Shown here piece after piece: positions 9,523 to 19,176 of a DNA stretch of 48,098 bases (positions are counted from its first letter, which is position 1; each line of letters begins with the position of its first letter). Under the pieces are notes generated by a model. That model made no database searches, was not told the origin of the DNA, and saw nothing but the letters and a program-made list of their open reading frames with translations. The DNA is taken from NCBI RefSeq assembly GCF_000337575.1, contig NZ_AOIM01000026.1, positions 105,651-153,748 on the forward strand, in the 5' to 3' direction. This stretch comes from Natrialba hulunbeirensis JCM 10989. Lineage in GTDB: Archaea > Halobacteriota > Halobacteria > Halobacteriales > Natrialbaceae. Position numbers and translations under genes: made by a program.

Positions 9523-9850
9523 CATGCCGGAAATCCGGCTATGAGTCACTCATTCGACCGTTCACACAAAGTAATTTCCATCGACCCCTAATACACGTGT
9601 TCCCCCCAGGGGTCGATGGAAAACCACACCACGAATGGTGCCCGTAGGCGAGTTCCCACATCGTACAGACAGACTGAGACGATAAGAGGAACGAGACCAG
9701 GAGGATCAAAGAGCAACCCACAACAAAGAGTCAAGTCAGACAGTCTAATTGAGGCGACGCCGGCGGACAAGTCCCAATAGTCAACCGTCAAACGACCGTT
9801 CGAGCGCGCAAAGTGAAACCAAAAGCACACCTGAACGGGAGAGAGACCAA
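9523..9850 (-). promoter_or_regulatory. Presumed CRISPR leader and ilvA 3' flank
   Basis: These 328 bp contain no credible gene. The array's transcription direction, deduced from the repeat's GTTGAAGC end, puts the leader here, with its array-proximal edge at 9523. It is less GC-rich than its surroundings and carries a strong inverted repeat (9575-9622). The ammonia-lyase gene also ends here, reading toward the array, so the region may combine leader, array promoter and a terminator for that gene. The leader's outer boundary cannot be set from one sequence. Confidence 0.6.
9575..9622. repeat. Perfect 15-bp inverted repeat in the CRISPR leader
   Basis: The arms TTTCCATCGACCCCT (9575-9589) and AGGGGTCGATGGAAA (9608-9622) are exact reverse complements, separated by 18 bp containing the palindrome ACACGTGT and a run of C. 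It lies 53 bp from the first leader-side repeat. It could be an adaptation-complex or architectural-protein site, or a transcription terminator for the gene at 9851-11149. There is no trailing T-run on the minus strand of the kind expected for a simple terminator. Confidence 0.7.
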
Positions 9851-11145
<1,295 letters not shown>

Positions 11146-11149
<4 letters not shown>

Positions 11150-12468
11150 GCACCTCCCTCCGCGTTAACGGAATCCGTGTTCACGTGCGGAACCGGATGC
11201 TGGCGTTCGAGTTCGAGAATCGTCTCGGTGAGCACGTCGACACCGTGTTCGAGGCTCGCCTCGTCCACGTCGAACGTCGGCGTGTGGTGGCTGTCGGGAT
11301 GGTCGGTTCCGACGATGAGGTAGGTCGCGAGCCCACCGTCACGCTGGACGCGATTCATCAGGAACGTCGCGTCCTCGCTCGCACCGAAATCAGCGGCGGG
11401 GAGCACGTGCTCAGTGCCGGGAACGTCTGCTGCAATCTCGCTGACGAGCGCCTGCAGTTCTGGATCGCTGTCCGCTCGCGGCGACTCGCTGACGACGTCG
11501 ACCTCGGCCTCACAGCCGTGCATCGTCGCGGCCGAGTTGATGGTTCGCGCGAGCCGATCCTTCATGTATTCCATCAGGTCGGTCGTCTCGCCACGCGCCT
11601 CGGCCTCCATGTGTGCCCGTTCGGCGATGACGTTGCTCGCCGTGCCCGACTCCGCGCGGCCGATGTTTACCCGCGTCATCCCGTCGCTATGCCGGGGAAT
11701 CCCGTAGGTGTTCTCGATCGCCGTCCCCATTGCGTGCATGGCGTTCGCCCCTTCGTTCGGCGCCTTCCCTGCGTGGGCGGAGGTCCCCCGAATCGTCGCG
11801 TCGACGTGGCACATCGCCAGCGGCTTCTCAATGCCGGCAACGACCTCGCCAGTTGGATGATCGAGCCCGACGTGGACGGCAAGGAGGTAGTCCAGATCTG
11901 CCGCGAACTCGCTTTTGGCCATCGGACAACCGCCCCCACTTGTCTCCTCTGCGGGCTGGAAGAAGACGACCAGCCGTCCCGCGAAGTCGCTCTCTTTGAT
12001 CGCCTCGAGGACCGCCAGCCCCCACGTCATGTGCACGTCGTGGCCGCAGGCGTGCATCGTCCCCTCGACCTCCGATCGGAACCCCTCGGCGGCCGGCACG
12101 TGCCCTGTGTCGGTCGATTCCTCGATGAACAGCGCGTCGATGTCCACCCGGAGCCCGACCGCTGGGCCGTCGCCGCACTCGAGTACGGCGACGGCACCGG
12201 TGTTGCCGCCGGTCATCCGTTCGAGGAGCGCTGGGTCTGCGCCGCGTTCGCGTGCGCGGTCGACCCACGGCTCTATGTCAGTGTCCGGGACGGCCATTCG
12301 GTCGGCAGGGTCGTACGCATCGGGACCGACAGCCAGTTCGTCAACACCGATCGCGCGGAGTTCCGCGACGACGCGCGCGGTCGTGTAGAACTCGCGCCAG
12401 GCCGGCTCTGGGTGACGGTGGAGGTTCCGTCGAAGCGTCACGAGGCGGTCTCGTATCGGCTCGTTCAT
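11146..12468 (-). CDS. M20 family amidohydrolase, AbgA/HipO-like
   Basis: This 440-aa zinc amidohydrolase of the M20D type cleaves amide bonds of N-acyl or aromatic-acyl amino acids. Visible features: LRRNLHRHPEPAWREF at the N-terminus, VGLRVDIDAL, HACGHDVHM (metal ligands His-Asp-His), FFQPAEETSGGG with the catalytic and ligand glutamates, a dimerisation domain with GTSAHAGKAPNEGANA, and a C-terminal HHTPTFDVDE histidine. The order and the inserted N-terminal stretch resemble aminobenzoyl-glutamate utilisation (AbgA-like) proteins more than plain hippurate hydrolases. The substrate cannot be told. It is the first gene of a two-gene operon with the ammonia-lyase, which suggests that an amino acid it releases is then deaminated. 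Confidence 0.85.
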
Positions 12469-12619
12469 GCCAGAGACTGACTCACTCCACCGACTTAACT
12501 ATACACAATCTATGTTAACGACGAATACACAAAAGGAATAAGAGAGACGATACCAACCATAGGGTAAGAGCGAGACGGGAGACCGACACCTCCCGTGTCA
12601 CACCGTACAGAAAGTTCAC
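12469..12619. promoter_or_regulatory. Divergent promoter region
   Basis: This AT-rich 151-bp spacer separates the leftward M20/ammonia-lyase operon from the rightward dehydrogenase pair. On the minus strand GTGTATAGTTAAG (about 12497-12511) is a reasonable TATA element for the start at 12468. On the plus strand ACACAAAAGGAATAAG (12527-12542) is a weaker candidate. Exact transcription starts are not determined. Confidence 0.45.
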
Positions 12620-13591
12620 ATGAGCACGAACCCAGATATCGTCGTTCTCCGAGAGGGAACGGAAGGCCTGTCGATGGAATCGTACGCCGAAACCCTGCGT
12701 GAGCGACTGCCCGACTACAGTGTTGCGCTCGCACGGACGCCACAGGAAGAGCGCGAACTCGTCCCGCAGGCACAGATCGTGACCGGAATCACGATCGAGG
12801 AAGATCTTCTCGAGCGGGCCGAACGGCTCGAGCTGTTCGCCTGTACGTTCGCCGGAACGGACCACGTACCGATGGACGCGCTGGCCGAGCACGGCATCGC
12901 CGTGACGAACGCGGGCGGCATCCACGCCCCCGGCATCGCAGAGCAGTCGATCGCCAACATGCTCGTCTTCGCGCGGAACCTCCACGAGGGCTGGCGGCGA
13001 AAGCAACACAACGAGTGGCGCCACTTCCAATCGCACGAGTTCACCGACAGCACCGTCACGGTCGTCGGTCTCGGGTCGATCGGCCAGGAAATCGTCACAC
13101 GACTCGAGGGATTCGGCGTCGAGACGATCGGCATTCGCTACACGCCATCGAAGGGCGGTCCGACCGACGAAGTCCTCGGCTTCGACGAGGCGGATATCCA
13201 CGATGCGTTCGCCCGCAGCGACTACGTCGTGCTCGCCTGCCCGCTGAACGACCTGACCCGCGGTCTCGTCGGCGCGGACGAACTCGCGACGCTCCCCCCA
13301 AATGCGGTCGTCGTCAACGCCGCCCGCGGCGGGATCATCGACACCGACGCACTCGTCGGCGCACTGCAGTCGAACGCGATTCGCGGCGCTGCCCTCGACG
13401 TCACCGAGCCGGAGCCGCTGCCGAACGATCACGAGCTCTGGGATCTCGAGAACTGTCTCATCACGCCCCACACGGGCGGCCACACGCCGAAACACTGGGA
13501 CAGGTTGGCCGACATCGTCGCGCACAACGTACACGCACTCGAGGAGAACGGTGGCCTCCAGAACGTCGTCCTCCATTCGGAGTCGAGCTAA
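12620..13591 (+). CDS. D-2-hydroxyacid dehydrogenase (NAD-dependent)
   Basis: This 323-aa protein belongs to the D-isomer-specific 2-hydroxyacid dehydrogenase family, which reduces 2-oxoacids to D-2-hydroxyacids with NAD(P)H. The Rossmann motif VVGLGSIGQEIV lies near residues 149-160. The substrate-binding segment is ACPLNDLTRGLVG, the catalytic Arg is in NAARGGIID, the Glu is in DVTEPEPLP, and the catalytic His is in ITPHTGGHTP. The N-terminal catalytic half lacks the ACT domain of SerA, so this is a short-form enzyme. It lies 6 bp before a D-lactate-dehydrogenase-type FAD oxidase, so the pair may interconvert a D-hydroxyacid and its oxoacid, one soluble and one feeding electrons to the membrane. 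The substrate is not predictable. Confidence 0.9.
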   Translation: MSTNPDIVVLREGTEGLSMESYAETLRERLPDYSVALARTPQEERELVPQAQIVTGITIEEDLLERAERLELFACTFAGTDHVPMDALAEHGIAVTNAGGIHAPGIAEQSIANMLVFARNLHEGWRRKQHNEWRHFQSHEFTDSTVTVVGLGSIGQEIVTRLEGFGVETIGIRYTPSKGGPTDEVLGFDEADIHDAFARSDYVVLACPLNDLTRGLVGADELATLPPNAVVVNAARGGIIDTDALVGALQSNAIRGAALDVTEPEPLPNDHELWDLENCLITPHTGGHTPKHWDRLADIVAHNVHALEENGGLQNVVLHSESS

Positions 13592-13597
13592 CTAGCG

Positions 13598-16500
13598 ATG
13601 GCGACCGACGATACGCAGTCGACGACCGACCACAGCCCGCAGACGTCGACGCCGAACGAGCGACGGCTCGGGAGAGGCAGTGGCGGGAAGAGAGCGGGGG
13701 GAAACCGGAAGCAGACAACAGCATCCGATCCCGCAGCGGACGACCGCACCGCGTACAACTACGTTGGTGGAGACATCGATCAACCAGCACTCGTCGCCGC
13801 GCTACAGACTCGTATCGAGGGAGAGGTCCGCTTCGACGAGTACACGCGACAGCTGTACGCGACCGATGCCAGCGCCTACGAGGTCGTCCCGGTCGGCGTC
13901 GTCCTTCCGCGGACGACGGCTGACGTAGCGAACGTCGTCTCTTACTGCGCCGAGCACGGGATTCCCGTCCTCCCACGCGGCGGCGGGACCAGCCTCGCAG
14001 GACAGGCGGTCAACGAGGCCGTCGTCCTCGATTTCACGGCCCACATGGGCGAAGTGCTCTCCGTCTCACCAGGCAAGCAGCGGGCAACCGTTCAGGCAGG
14101 GACCGTCCTCGCAGATCTCAACGACGAGCTCGATCCCCACGGGCTGAAGTTTGCACCGGATCCGGCAGCTGGTAATCGGAGTACGATCGGCGGTGCAATC
14201 GGCAACAACTCTACCGGCGCACACTCGCTCCAGTACGGCAAGACGGACGCCTACGTGGAGTCGTGCGAGGTTGTCCTCGCCGACGGCACGGTAGAGCGCT
14301 TCGGTGAGGTGACGGTAAGCGAACTGCGCGAACAGGCCGACCCCGACGGCACCCTGCTCGAGCAAATCCACGAGGCACTGCGGCGAGTCATCGACGAGGA
14401 GGCCGACGCGATTCAGGACGTCTTTCCACAACTGAAGCGCAACGTCTCAGGATACAACCTCGATCGGCTGGTCGCGGAAGCCTACGGGAAGCCGAACGCG
14501 TTCGACGAATCCACCGGCGACGGCCTCGAGATCGACGCTGACGCCGAACCAGATCCGGACGCCGTGGTCAACCTCGCGCGCGTGTTCGCCGGCAGCGAGG
14601 GGACGCTCGGCATCGTGACGGAAGCCGCCGTCTCGCTCGAACCTGTTCCCGAGACGACCGCCGTGGCGTTGCTAACGTACCGCAACCTGCTCGACGCAAT
14701 GGCCGACGTCGACACGATCGTCAAGCACCACGATCCGGCCGCAATAGAAGCCATCGACGACGTCCTGATCGACCTCGCCGAGCAAACCGAGGAGTTCGCA
14801 CCGGTCGCCGAGCGACTTCCCGCCGGAACGGAGACGGCGCTGCTCGTCGAGTTCTACGCCGAAAGCGACGACGACGGTCGCGAACAGGTCGGCGATCTGC
14901 TCGCTGATCGGCTGCCGGACGAGACGGTACCGGATCCCACCGGCGACGACGGCGAGACAGTATCCTCAGACCCCGTCCGCGCGTTCGACGTCCTCGAAGC
15001 TCACGACCCCGAGGGAATCGCCGAACTCTGGAAGCTCCGCAAGAGCGCCGCCCCGATCCTCCTCTCGCGAACCTCGGATGCAAAGCACATCTCGTTCATC
15101 GAGGACACCGCCGTCCCGACCGAGAACCTCGCGGACTACGTGGCCGACTTTCAGGAGGTACTCGAGTCCCACGACACGTTCGCGAGTTTCTACGCGCACG
15201 CGGGACCGGGCTGTATGCACATGCGCCCGCTGGTCGATACGAAATCCGAAGCCGGGCTCGCGGAGTTCGAAGCAATCTCGGACGCCGTCACTGACCTCGT
15301 CGTCGAGTACGGCGGTAGCGTCTCCGGCGAGCACGGCGACGGACGGGCACGAACGCAGTGGAACCACAAGCTCTACGGCGACGACGTCTGGAAGTGCTTC
15401 CGAGAACTCAAGACCGCGTTCGACCCGGATTGGCTCCTGAACCCCGGAAACGTCTGTGGCGACCACAGCATGACCGAGCACCTGCGCTTCGACCCGGAGT
15501 ACGACTTCGAGGCCGGCTTCGACCCCGCGCTGGAGTGGGACAACGAGAACGGCTTCCAGGGCATGGTCGAACTCTGTCACGGCTGTGGCGGCTGTCGCGG
15601 CGACCAGGAGACGACCGGTGGCGTGATGTGCCCGACCTACCGCGCTGCCGAAGAAGAGAGCCTCACGACCCGCGGACGGGCAAACATGCTCCGGGCCGCG
15701 ATGAGCGGCGACATCGAGACGGACGCAACTGACGAGGAGTTCCTGGCAGAAATCATGGACCTCTGCATCGGCTGTAAGGGCTGTGCCCGGGACTGCCCCA
15801 GCGAGGTCGATATGGCGAAGCTCAAAGCCGAAGTCGAGCACGCGGCCCACCAGCGCCACGGCGCGAGCCTGCGCGACCGCCTATTCGCGAACGTCGATCG
15901 ACTCAACGCCGTCGGCTCGCTGTTCGCGCCGCTGTCAAACTGGGCGACGGCCCTTCCCGGCTCCGGCTTCCTCGCGGAGAAGACGGTCGGCATCGCCCGC
16001 GAACGCGACCTGCCGACGTTCGCGAGCCAGAGCTTCGACGACTGGTTCGAAACGCGCGGCCCACGCATTTCGCGTGCCGACGCGGACCGCACGGTCCTGC
16101 TCGTTCCCGACGCGTACACCAACTACAACCACCCGCGAGCCGGGAAGGCAGCCGTGCAAGTCCTCGAGACCGCCGGCGTCCACGTCCAGGTTCCCGACGA
16201 CATCACGTCGACCGGACGACCAGCCCACTCGAAGGGCTTCCTCGACATCTCCCGCGAGCGAGCGCGGACCAACGTCGACGCGCTCGCACCCGCCGTCGAA
16301 GACGACTGGGAGGTCGTCCTCGTCGAACCCTCCGACGCAGTCATGCTCCAGTCGGACTATCTGGACCTCCTCTCGGGGCCCGATGTGGAGCTGGTCGCAT
16401 CGAATACGTACGGGGTACTCGAGTACCTCGACCGGTTCGACCTCGCAGACGACTTGCCGACGGGCGAGGCCGGCGAACCCGGCGAGGCGCTGACCTACCA

Positions 16501-16816
16501 CGGCCACTGTCACCAGAAGGCGACGAAGAAGGACGGCCACGCAGTGGCGGTACTCGAGTCGGTCGGCTACGAAGTCGACGCGCTCGATTCGGGCTGTTGC
16601 GGGATGGCAGGCTCGTTCGGCTACGAGGCCGAACACTACTCGCTGAGCCGGCGGATCGGCGAGATTCTGGTCGACCAGGTGACCGCCAGCGACGGCGAGC
16701 GCGTCGTCGCGCCGGGAGCGTCATGTCAGTCTCAGCTTGCGAGTTACGACGGCTGTGACGAGCCAGTGCATCCGATCGAGACGGTATCGGATGCGCTCGT
16801 CGGTAGCACACGGTAG
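13598..16816 (+). CDS. FAD-linked oxidase with Fe-S and CCG domains (D-lactate dehydrogenase type)
   Basis: This 1072-aa GlcD-GlpC-type fusion oxidises D-lactate or a related D-2-hydroxyacid and passes electrons toward quinone. It opens with about 55 low-complexity residues. The FAD-binding PCMH domain has LPRGGGTSLAGQAVN (residues 126-140), and the FAD-oxidase C-terminal domain includes HAGPGCMHMRP and SGEHGDGRAR. The ferredoxin-like part has CHGCGGCRGD...CPTYR and CIGCKGCARDCPSEVDM, two 4Fe-4S clusters. The C-terminal cysteine-rich (CCG) domain has YHGHCHQKATKK and SGCCGMAGSFGYEAE. Length and order match haloarchaeal Dld-like proteins. It follows the dehydrogenase gene by 6 bp. A later start is possible because the N-terminus is unconserved. 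Confidence 0.88.
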   Translation: MATDDTQSTTDHSPQTSTPNERRLGRGSGGKRAGGNRKQTTASDPAADDRTAYNYVGGDIDQPALVAALQTRIEGEVRFDEYTRQLYATDASAYEVVPVGVVLPRTTADVANVVSYCAEHGIPVLPRGGGTSLAGQAVNEAVVLDFTAHMGEVLSVSPGKQRATVQAGTVLADLNDELDPHGLKFAPDPAAGNRSTIGGAIGNNSTGAHSLQYGKTDAYVESCEVVLADGTVERFGEVTVSELREQADPDGTLLEQIHEALRRVIDEEADAIQDVFPQLKRNVSGYNLDRLVAEAYGKPNAFDESTGDGLEIDADAEPDPDAVVNLARVFAGSEGTLGIVTEAAVSLEPVPETTAVALLTYRNLLDAMADVDTIVKHHDPAAIEAIDDVLIDLAEQTEEFAPVAERLPAGTETALLVEFYAESDDDGREQVGDLLADRLPDETVPDPTGDDGETVSSDPVRAFDVLEAHDPEGIAELWKLRKSAAPILLSRTSDAKHISFIEDTAVPTENLADYVADFQEVLESHDTFASFYAHAGPGCMHMRPLVDTKSEAGLAEFEAISDAVTDLVVEYGGSVSGEHGDGRARTQWNHKLYGDDVWKCFRELKTAFDPDWLLNPGNVCGDHSMTEHLRFDPEYDFEAGFDPALEWDNENGFQGMVELCHGCGGCRGDQETTGGVMCPTYRAAEEESLTTRGRANMLRAAMSGDIETDATDEEFLAEIMDLCIGCKGCARDCPSEVDMAKLKAEVEHAAHQRHGASLRDRLFANVDRLNAVGSLFAPLSNWATALPGSGFLAEKTVGIARERDLPTFASQSFDDWFETRGPRISRADADRTVLLVPDAYTNYNHPRAGKAAVQVLETAGVHVQVPDDITSTGRPAHSKGFLDISRERARTNVDALAPAVEDDWEVVLVEPSDAVMLQSDYLDLLSGPDVELVASNTYGVLEYLDRFDLADDLPTGEAGEPGEALTYHGHCHQKATKKDGHAVAVLESVGYEVDALDSGCCGMAGSFGYEAEHYSLSRRIGEILVDQVTASDGERVVAPGASCQSQLASYDGCDEPVHPIETVSDALVGSTR

Positions 16817-16930
16817 CGGTGTCTTGAGACGGATACTTGTTTTCGAGCGGAGAGCGGGTAGTGGGGACGGTATCTGGTGAGCTGGACAGCAGCGCAAATG
16901 TATAACTGATCGTGAATATTCGAATACAGA

Positions 16931-16975
16931 GGTGGGAGAATACGCAGGTACAGAATACGAAGGTACAGAATACAC
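16931..16975. repeat. Three tandem 15-bp iterons upstream of the toxin-antitoxin promoter
   Basis: Three head-to-tail units, GGTGGGAGAATACGC (16931-16945), AGGTACAGAATACGA (16946-16960) and AGGTACAGAATACAC (16961-16975), share AGAATAC at the same phase. They end 30 bp before a TATA-like CTTATAAGC (17004-17012). Phased direct repeats just upstream of a toxin-antitoxin promoter suggest an autoregulatory operator for the winged-helix antitoxin. That binding is inferred. Confidence 0.6.
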
Positions 16976-17022
16976 AGTATGCAATCAGAGAGTACATAAT
17001 ACACTTATAAGCCTCGAACTCG

Positions 17023-17490
17023 ATGTGCGAGGTAGGGGAAAATACCGTGCCCATCAGTATCGACGAGTTCGACCACCACGAATCGCCGGATCGACGCGAA
17101 ACGAATGCGCAGCGAGTTCTCCGATTTCTCATTGAAAACCGTAACAAGGCGTTCAGAGCGGCTGAAATCGCTGAAGAGACCGATGTCAATGTAAACTCAA
17201 TTCAGCCAGTTCTCAATCGGCTCCGATCACGGGAACTCGTTCGGCACAAGGAGCCCTACTGGGCGATCGGCGATATAGAGCGTATACAGGAGGCAGCCGT
17301 CTTTCACTCGACGGCGGAATTTCTCGACGAGGAATTGGGCTCCGAAAGTCGGGAAGCATGGCTTGCGGCCGCGGAGGAATCTGCGAACGACGGTAGCGGA
17401 AGGGCAAGCGAGAGTACAAACGCAGACACAAGCGCAAGCACAACCGAAACCGAGGGCACCGACACGAGCGCAGACGAGGACGACAAGTGA
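17023..17490 (+). CDS. Winged-helix DNA-binding protein, antitoxin of a PemK module
   Basis: This 155-aa MarR/Lrp-like winged-helix protein has the HTH around TNAQRVLRFLIENRNKAF, AAEIAEETDVNVNSIQPVL and NRLRSRELVRH, a typical haloarchaeal helix-turn-helix with wing. The last 40 residues are a Ser/Thr/Asp-rich disordered tail, which could be the toxin-neutralising part. Its stop overlaps the start of the PemK/MazF-type gene (GTGA), and haloarchaea commonly carry this wHTH-PemK pairing. The TATA element CTTATAAGC is only 13-18 bp upstream of ATG 17023. The GTG at 17047 (VPISIDEF) is therefore a likely alternative start on a leaderless or short-leader transcript. Confidence 0.8.
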   Translation: MCEVGENTVPISIDEFDHHESPDRRETNAQRVLRFLIENRNKAFRAAEIAEETDVNVNSIQPVLNRLRSRELVRHKEPYWAIGDIERIQEAAVFHSTAEFLDEELGSESREAWLAAAEESANDGSGRASESTNADTSASTTETEGTDTSADEDDK

Positions 17491-17843
17491 CTGAATCAGA
17501 GCCCGCGTTCGACGACCTCGAGCGAGGGCACATCGTTCTCGCACCGGATCCGTTCAAATCGGACACGGACATCACAAGACCATGGGTCGTCGTCAACAAC
17601 GAGCATCATCCGTTCGACGCACAACAGTACGTCGTCATGGGATTGACGACACAGACATGGTACGACGCACGAGTGCCACTGAACGACGACGATTACAGCC
17701 ACCGACAGGCACCACGTGACAGTTCGATTGTTCCGCACGCAGTTGCCTCGCTGCAGCCACAGTTGATTACGGACTATGTGTGTCGTGTCCGAGACGAGCC
17801 ACTCGATCTCGCCGTCGAAATGCTGCTCGCATATCTCCGATAA
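17487..17843 (+). CDS. PemK/MazF-family endoribonuclease toxin
   Basis: This 118-aa protein has the MazF/PemK SH3-like beta-barrel pattern: a first strand RGHIVLAPDPF, then RPWVVVNNEHHPF, then QQYVVMGLTTQTW, and a late segment SIVPHAVASLQPQLI. The RPWVVV(N/S)N and SxVxPxxV positions correspond to the conserved sequence around the catalytic Arg and Ser/Thr of the family. It starts with GTG at 17487, overlapping the antitoxin stop by 4 bp, so the two are translationally coupled. As a family these enzymes cut mRNA and arrest growth. The cleavage site here is unknown. Its stop is 28 bp from the end of the convergent glutamate dehydrogenase gene. Confidence 0.85.
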   Translation: MTESEPAFDDLERGHIVLAPDPFKSDTDITRPWVVVNNEHHPFDAQQYVVMGLTTQTWYDARVPLNDDDYSHRQAPRDSSIVPHAVASLQPQLITDYVCRVRDEPLDLAVEMLLAYLR

Positions 17844-17871
17844 TCGCGCAAAAACAGCGTTTTCGAGAACG

Positions 17872-19170
17872 TTACGGCCAGAGACCCCGCTTCGACTTCG
17901 CCTCTGCAATCCGTGAGAGTGCAACGACGTAGGCCGCGTCGCGCCAGCTCAGATCCTTCGCCTCGACTTCGGACTGGACGTCTTCCCAGGCGTCGAGCAT
18001 CTTCTTCTCGAGTTCCTCGTTCACTTCCTCGAGGCTCCACTTGCGGCGGTTGATGTCCTGAAGCCACTCGAAGTAGGAGACGGTGACGCCGCCCGCGTTC
18101 GCGAGGAAGTCGGGGATGACCGGAACGTCTCGTTCCTCGAGGATCGAGTCGGCGGCGAACGTCGTCGGGCCGTTCGCACCCTCGACGACGATATCAGCCT
18201 CGATGTCGCCGGCGTTGTCGGCGGTGATGACGTTTCCGACTGCGGCAGGGATGAGCACGTCCACGTCGAGTTCGAGGATCTCCTCGTTGGTGAGCGTCTC
18301 CGGGGCGTCCTGCTCGAGGACCGCCTCGGGCTCTTCTTCGTGGGTCGGAATCGAGTCGATGTCGAGTCCGTCAGGGTCGTAGATCGCCCCGTTGACGTCG
18401 CTGACGGCGACGACGCTCGCGCCCCACTCGTCGAGGAGGCGGGCGGCGTTCGCGCCGACGCTACCGAAGCCCTGCACGGCGACGGTGGTGTTCTTGAGGT
18501 CGCGATCGTAGTAGTCGACGGCCTCGCGGGTGGCGATCGCCGTCGAGCGGCCGGGTGCCTCTTGACGGCCGTAGGAGCCACCGATGACCGGCGGCTTGCC
18601 GGTGACGACGCCAGGAATCGTCTCGCCCTGTTGCATCGAGTAGGCGTCCATGAACCAGGCCATCGTCTGGGCGTCCGTCCCCATGTCAGGGGCCGGAACG
18701 TCCGTCGTCGGACCGATCACGTAGCGCAGTTCCTCCGCGAAGCGGCGGGTGAGCCGTTCGGTCTCTGCCTCGCTGAGTTCCTTCGGGTTGACGGAGATGC
18801 CGCCCTTTCCGCCGCCGAACGGGAGGTCCATCACGGCGCACTTCCAGGTCATCCACATCGAGAGGCCGACACACTCGTCGGCGTTTACTTCCGGGTGGAA
18901 TCGCAGGCCGCCCTTGTACGGCCCGCGAACGTCGTCGTGCTGGGCGCGATAACCCGTGAACACGTCGACGCTGCCGTCGTCGCGCTCGAGTGGCACCGAA
19001 ACCTGCTCGACGCGAGTCGGGTGTTTCAGTCGTTCGACGACGCCGTCGTCGACGTCGACGTGTGCTGCGGCGCGCTCGAGTTGCCGGCGTGCCGTGACGA
19101 GTGCCGAGTCGAGTTCCTCCCCCGAGCCCGACTCCGAGTCTGCGTCCTGATCTGGTGGTATCGTAGTCAT
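17872..19170 (-). CDS. gdhB: Glutamate dehydrogenase
   Basis: This 432-aa hexameric-type Glu/Leu/Phe/Val dehydrogenase interconverts glutamate and 2-oxoglutarate plus ammonia. Substrate-site residues are in [12 protein letters not shown] and [12 protein letters not shown] (the reactive Lys), and DVPAPDMGT holds the catalytic Asp. [16 protein letters not shown] is family-typical. The Rossmann motif is [14 protein letters not shown] (about residue 235), and the C-terminal domain closes with [16 protein letters not shown]. Haloarchaea carry several paralogues; I assign gdhB only by general likeness. It starts 6 bp after the M24 hydrolase and is probably in its operon. That places nitrogen recycling next to a compatible-solute or dipeptide-like hydrolase. 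Confidence 0.92.
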   Translation of the reverse strand: MTTIPPDQDADSESGSGEELDSALVTARRQLERAAAHVDVDDGVVERLKHPTRVEQVSVPLERDDGSVDVFTGYRAQHDDVRGPYKGGLRFHPEVNADECVGLSMWMTWKCAVMDLPFGGGKGGISVNPKELSEAETERLTRRFAEELRYVIGPTTDVPAPDMGTDAQTMAWFMDAYSMQQGETIPGVVTGKPPVIGGSYGRQEAPGRSTAIATREAVDYYDRDLKNTTVAVQGFGSVGANAARLLDEWGASVVAVSDVNGAIYDPDGLDIDSIPTHEEEPEAVLEQDAPETLTNEEILELDVDVLIPAAVGNVITADNAGDIEADIVVEGANGPTTFAADSILEERDVPVIPDFLANAGGVTVSYFEWLQDINRRKWSLEEVNEELEKKMLDAWEDVQSEVEAKDLSWRDAAYVVALSRIAEAKSKRGLWP

Positions 19171-19176
19171 CGGTCG

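Noticed and set aside
4413-9850. Cas1, Cas2 or interference genes next to the array
   Set aside because: Both flanks were read. The left holds relics, and the right holds an ammonia-lyase gene. No cas-like frame is present anywhere in the window.
11185-12480. 431-aa open frame antisense to the M20 amidohydrolase
   Set aside because: It exactly shadows a gene with all M20 motifs. The translation is Arg/His-rich with no recognisable domain.
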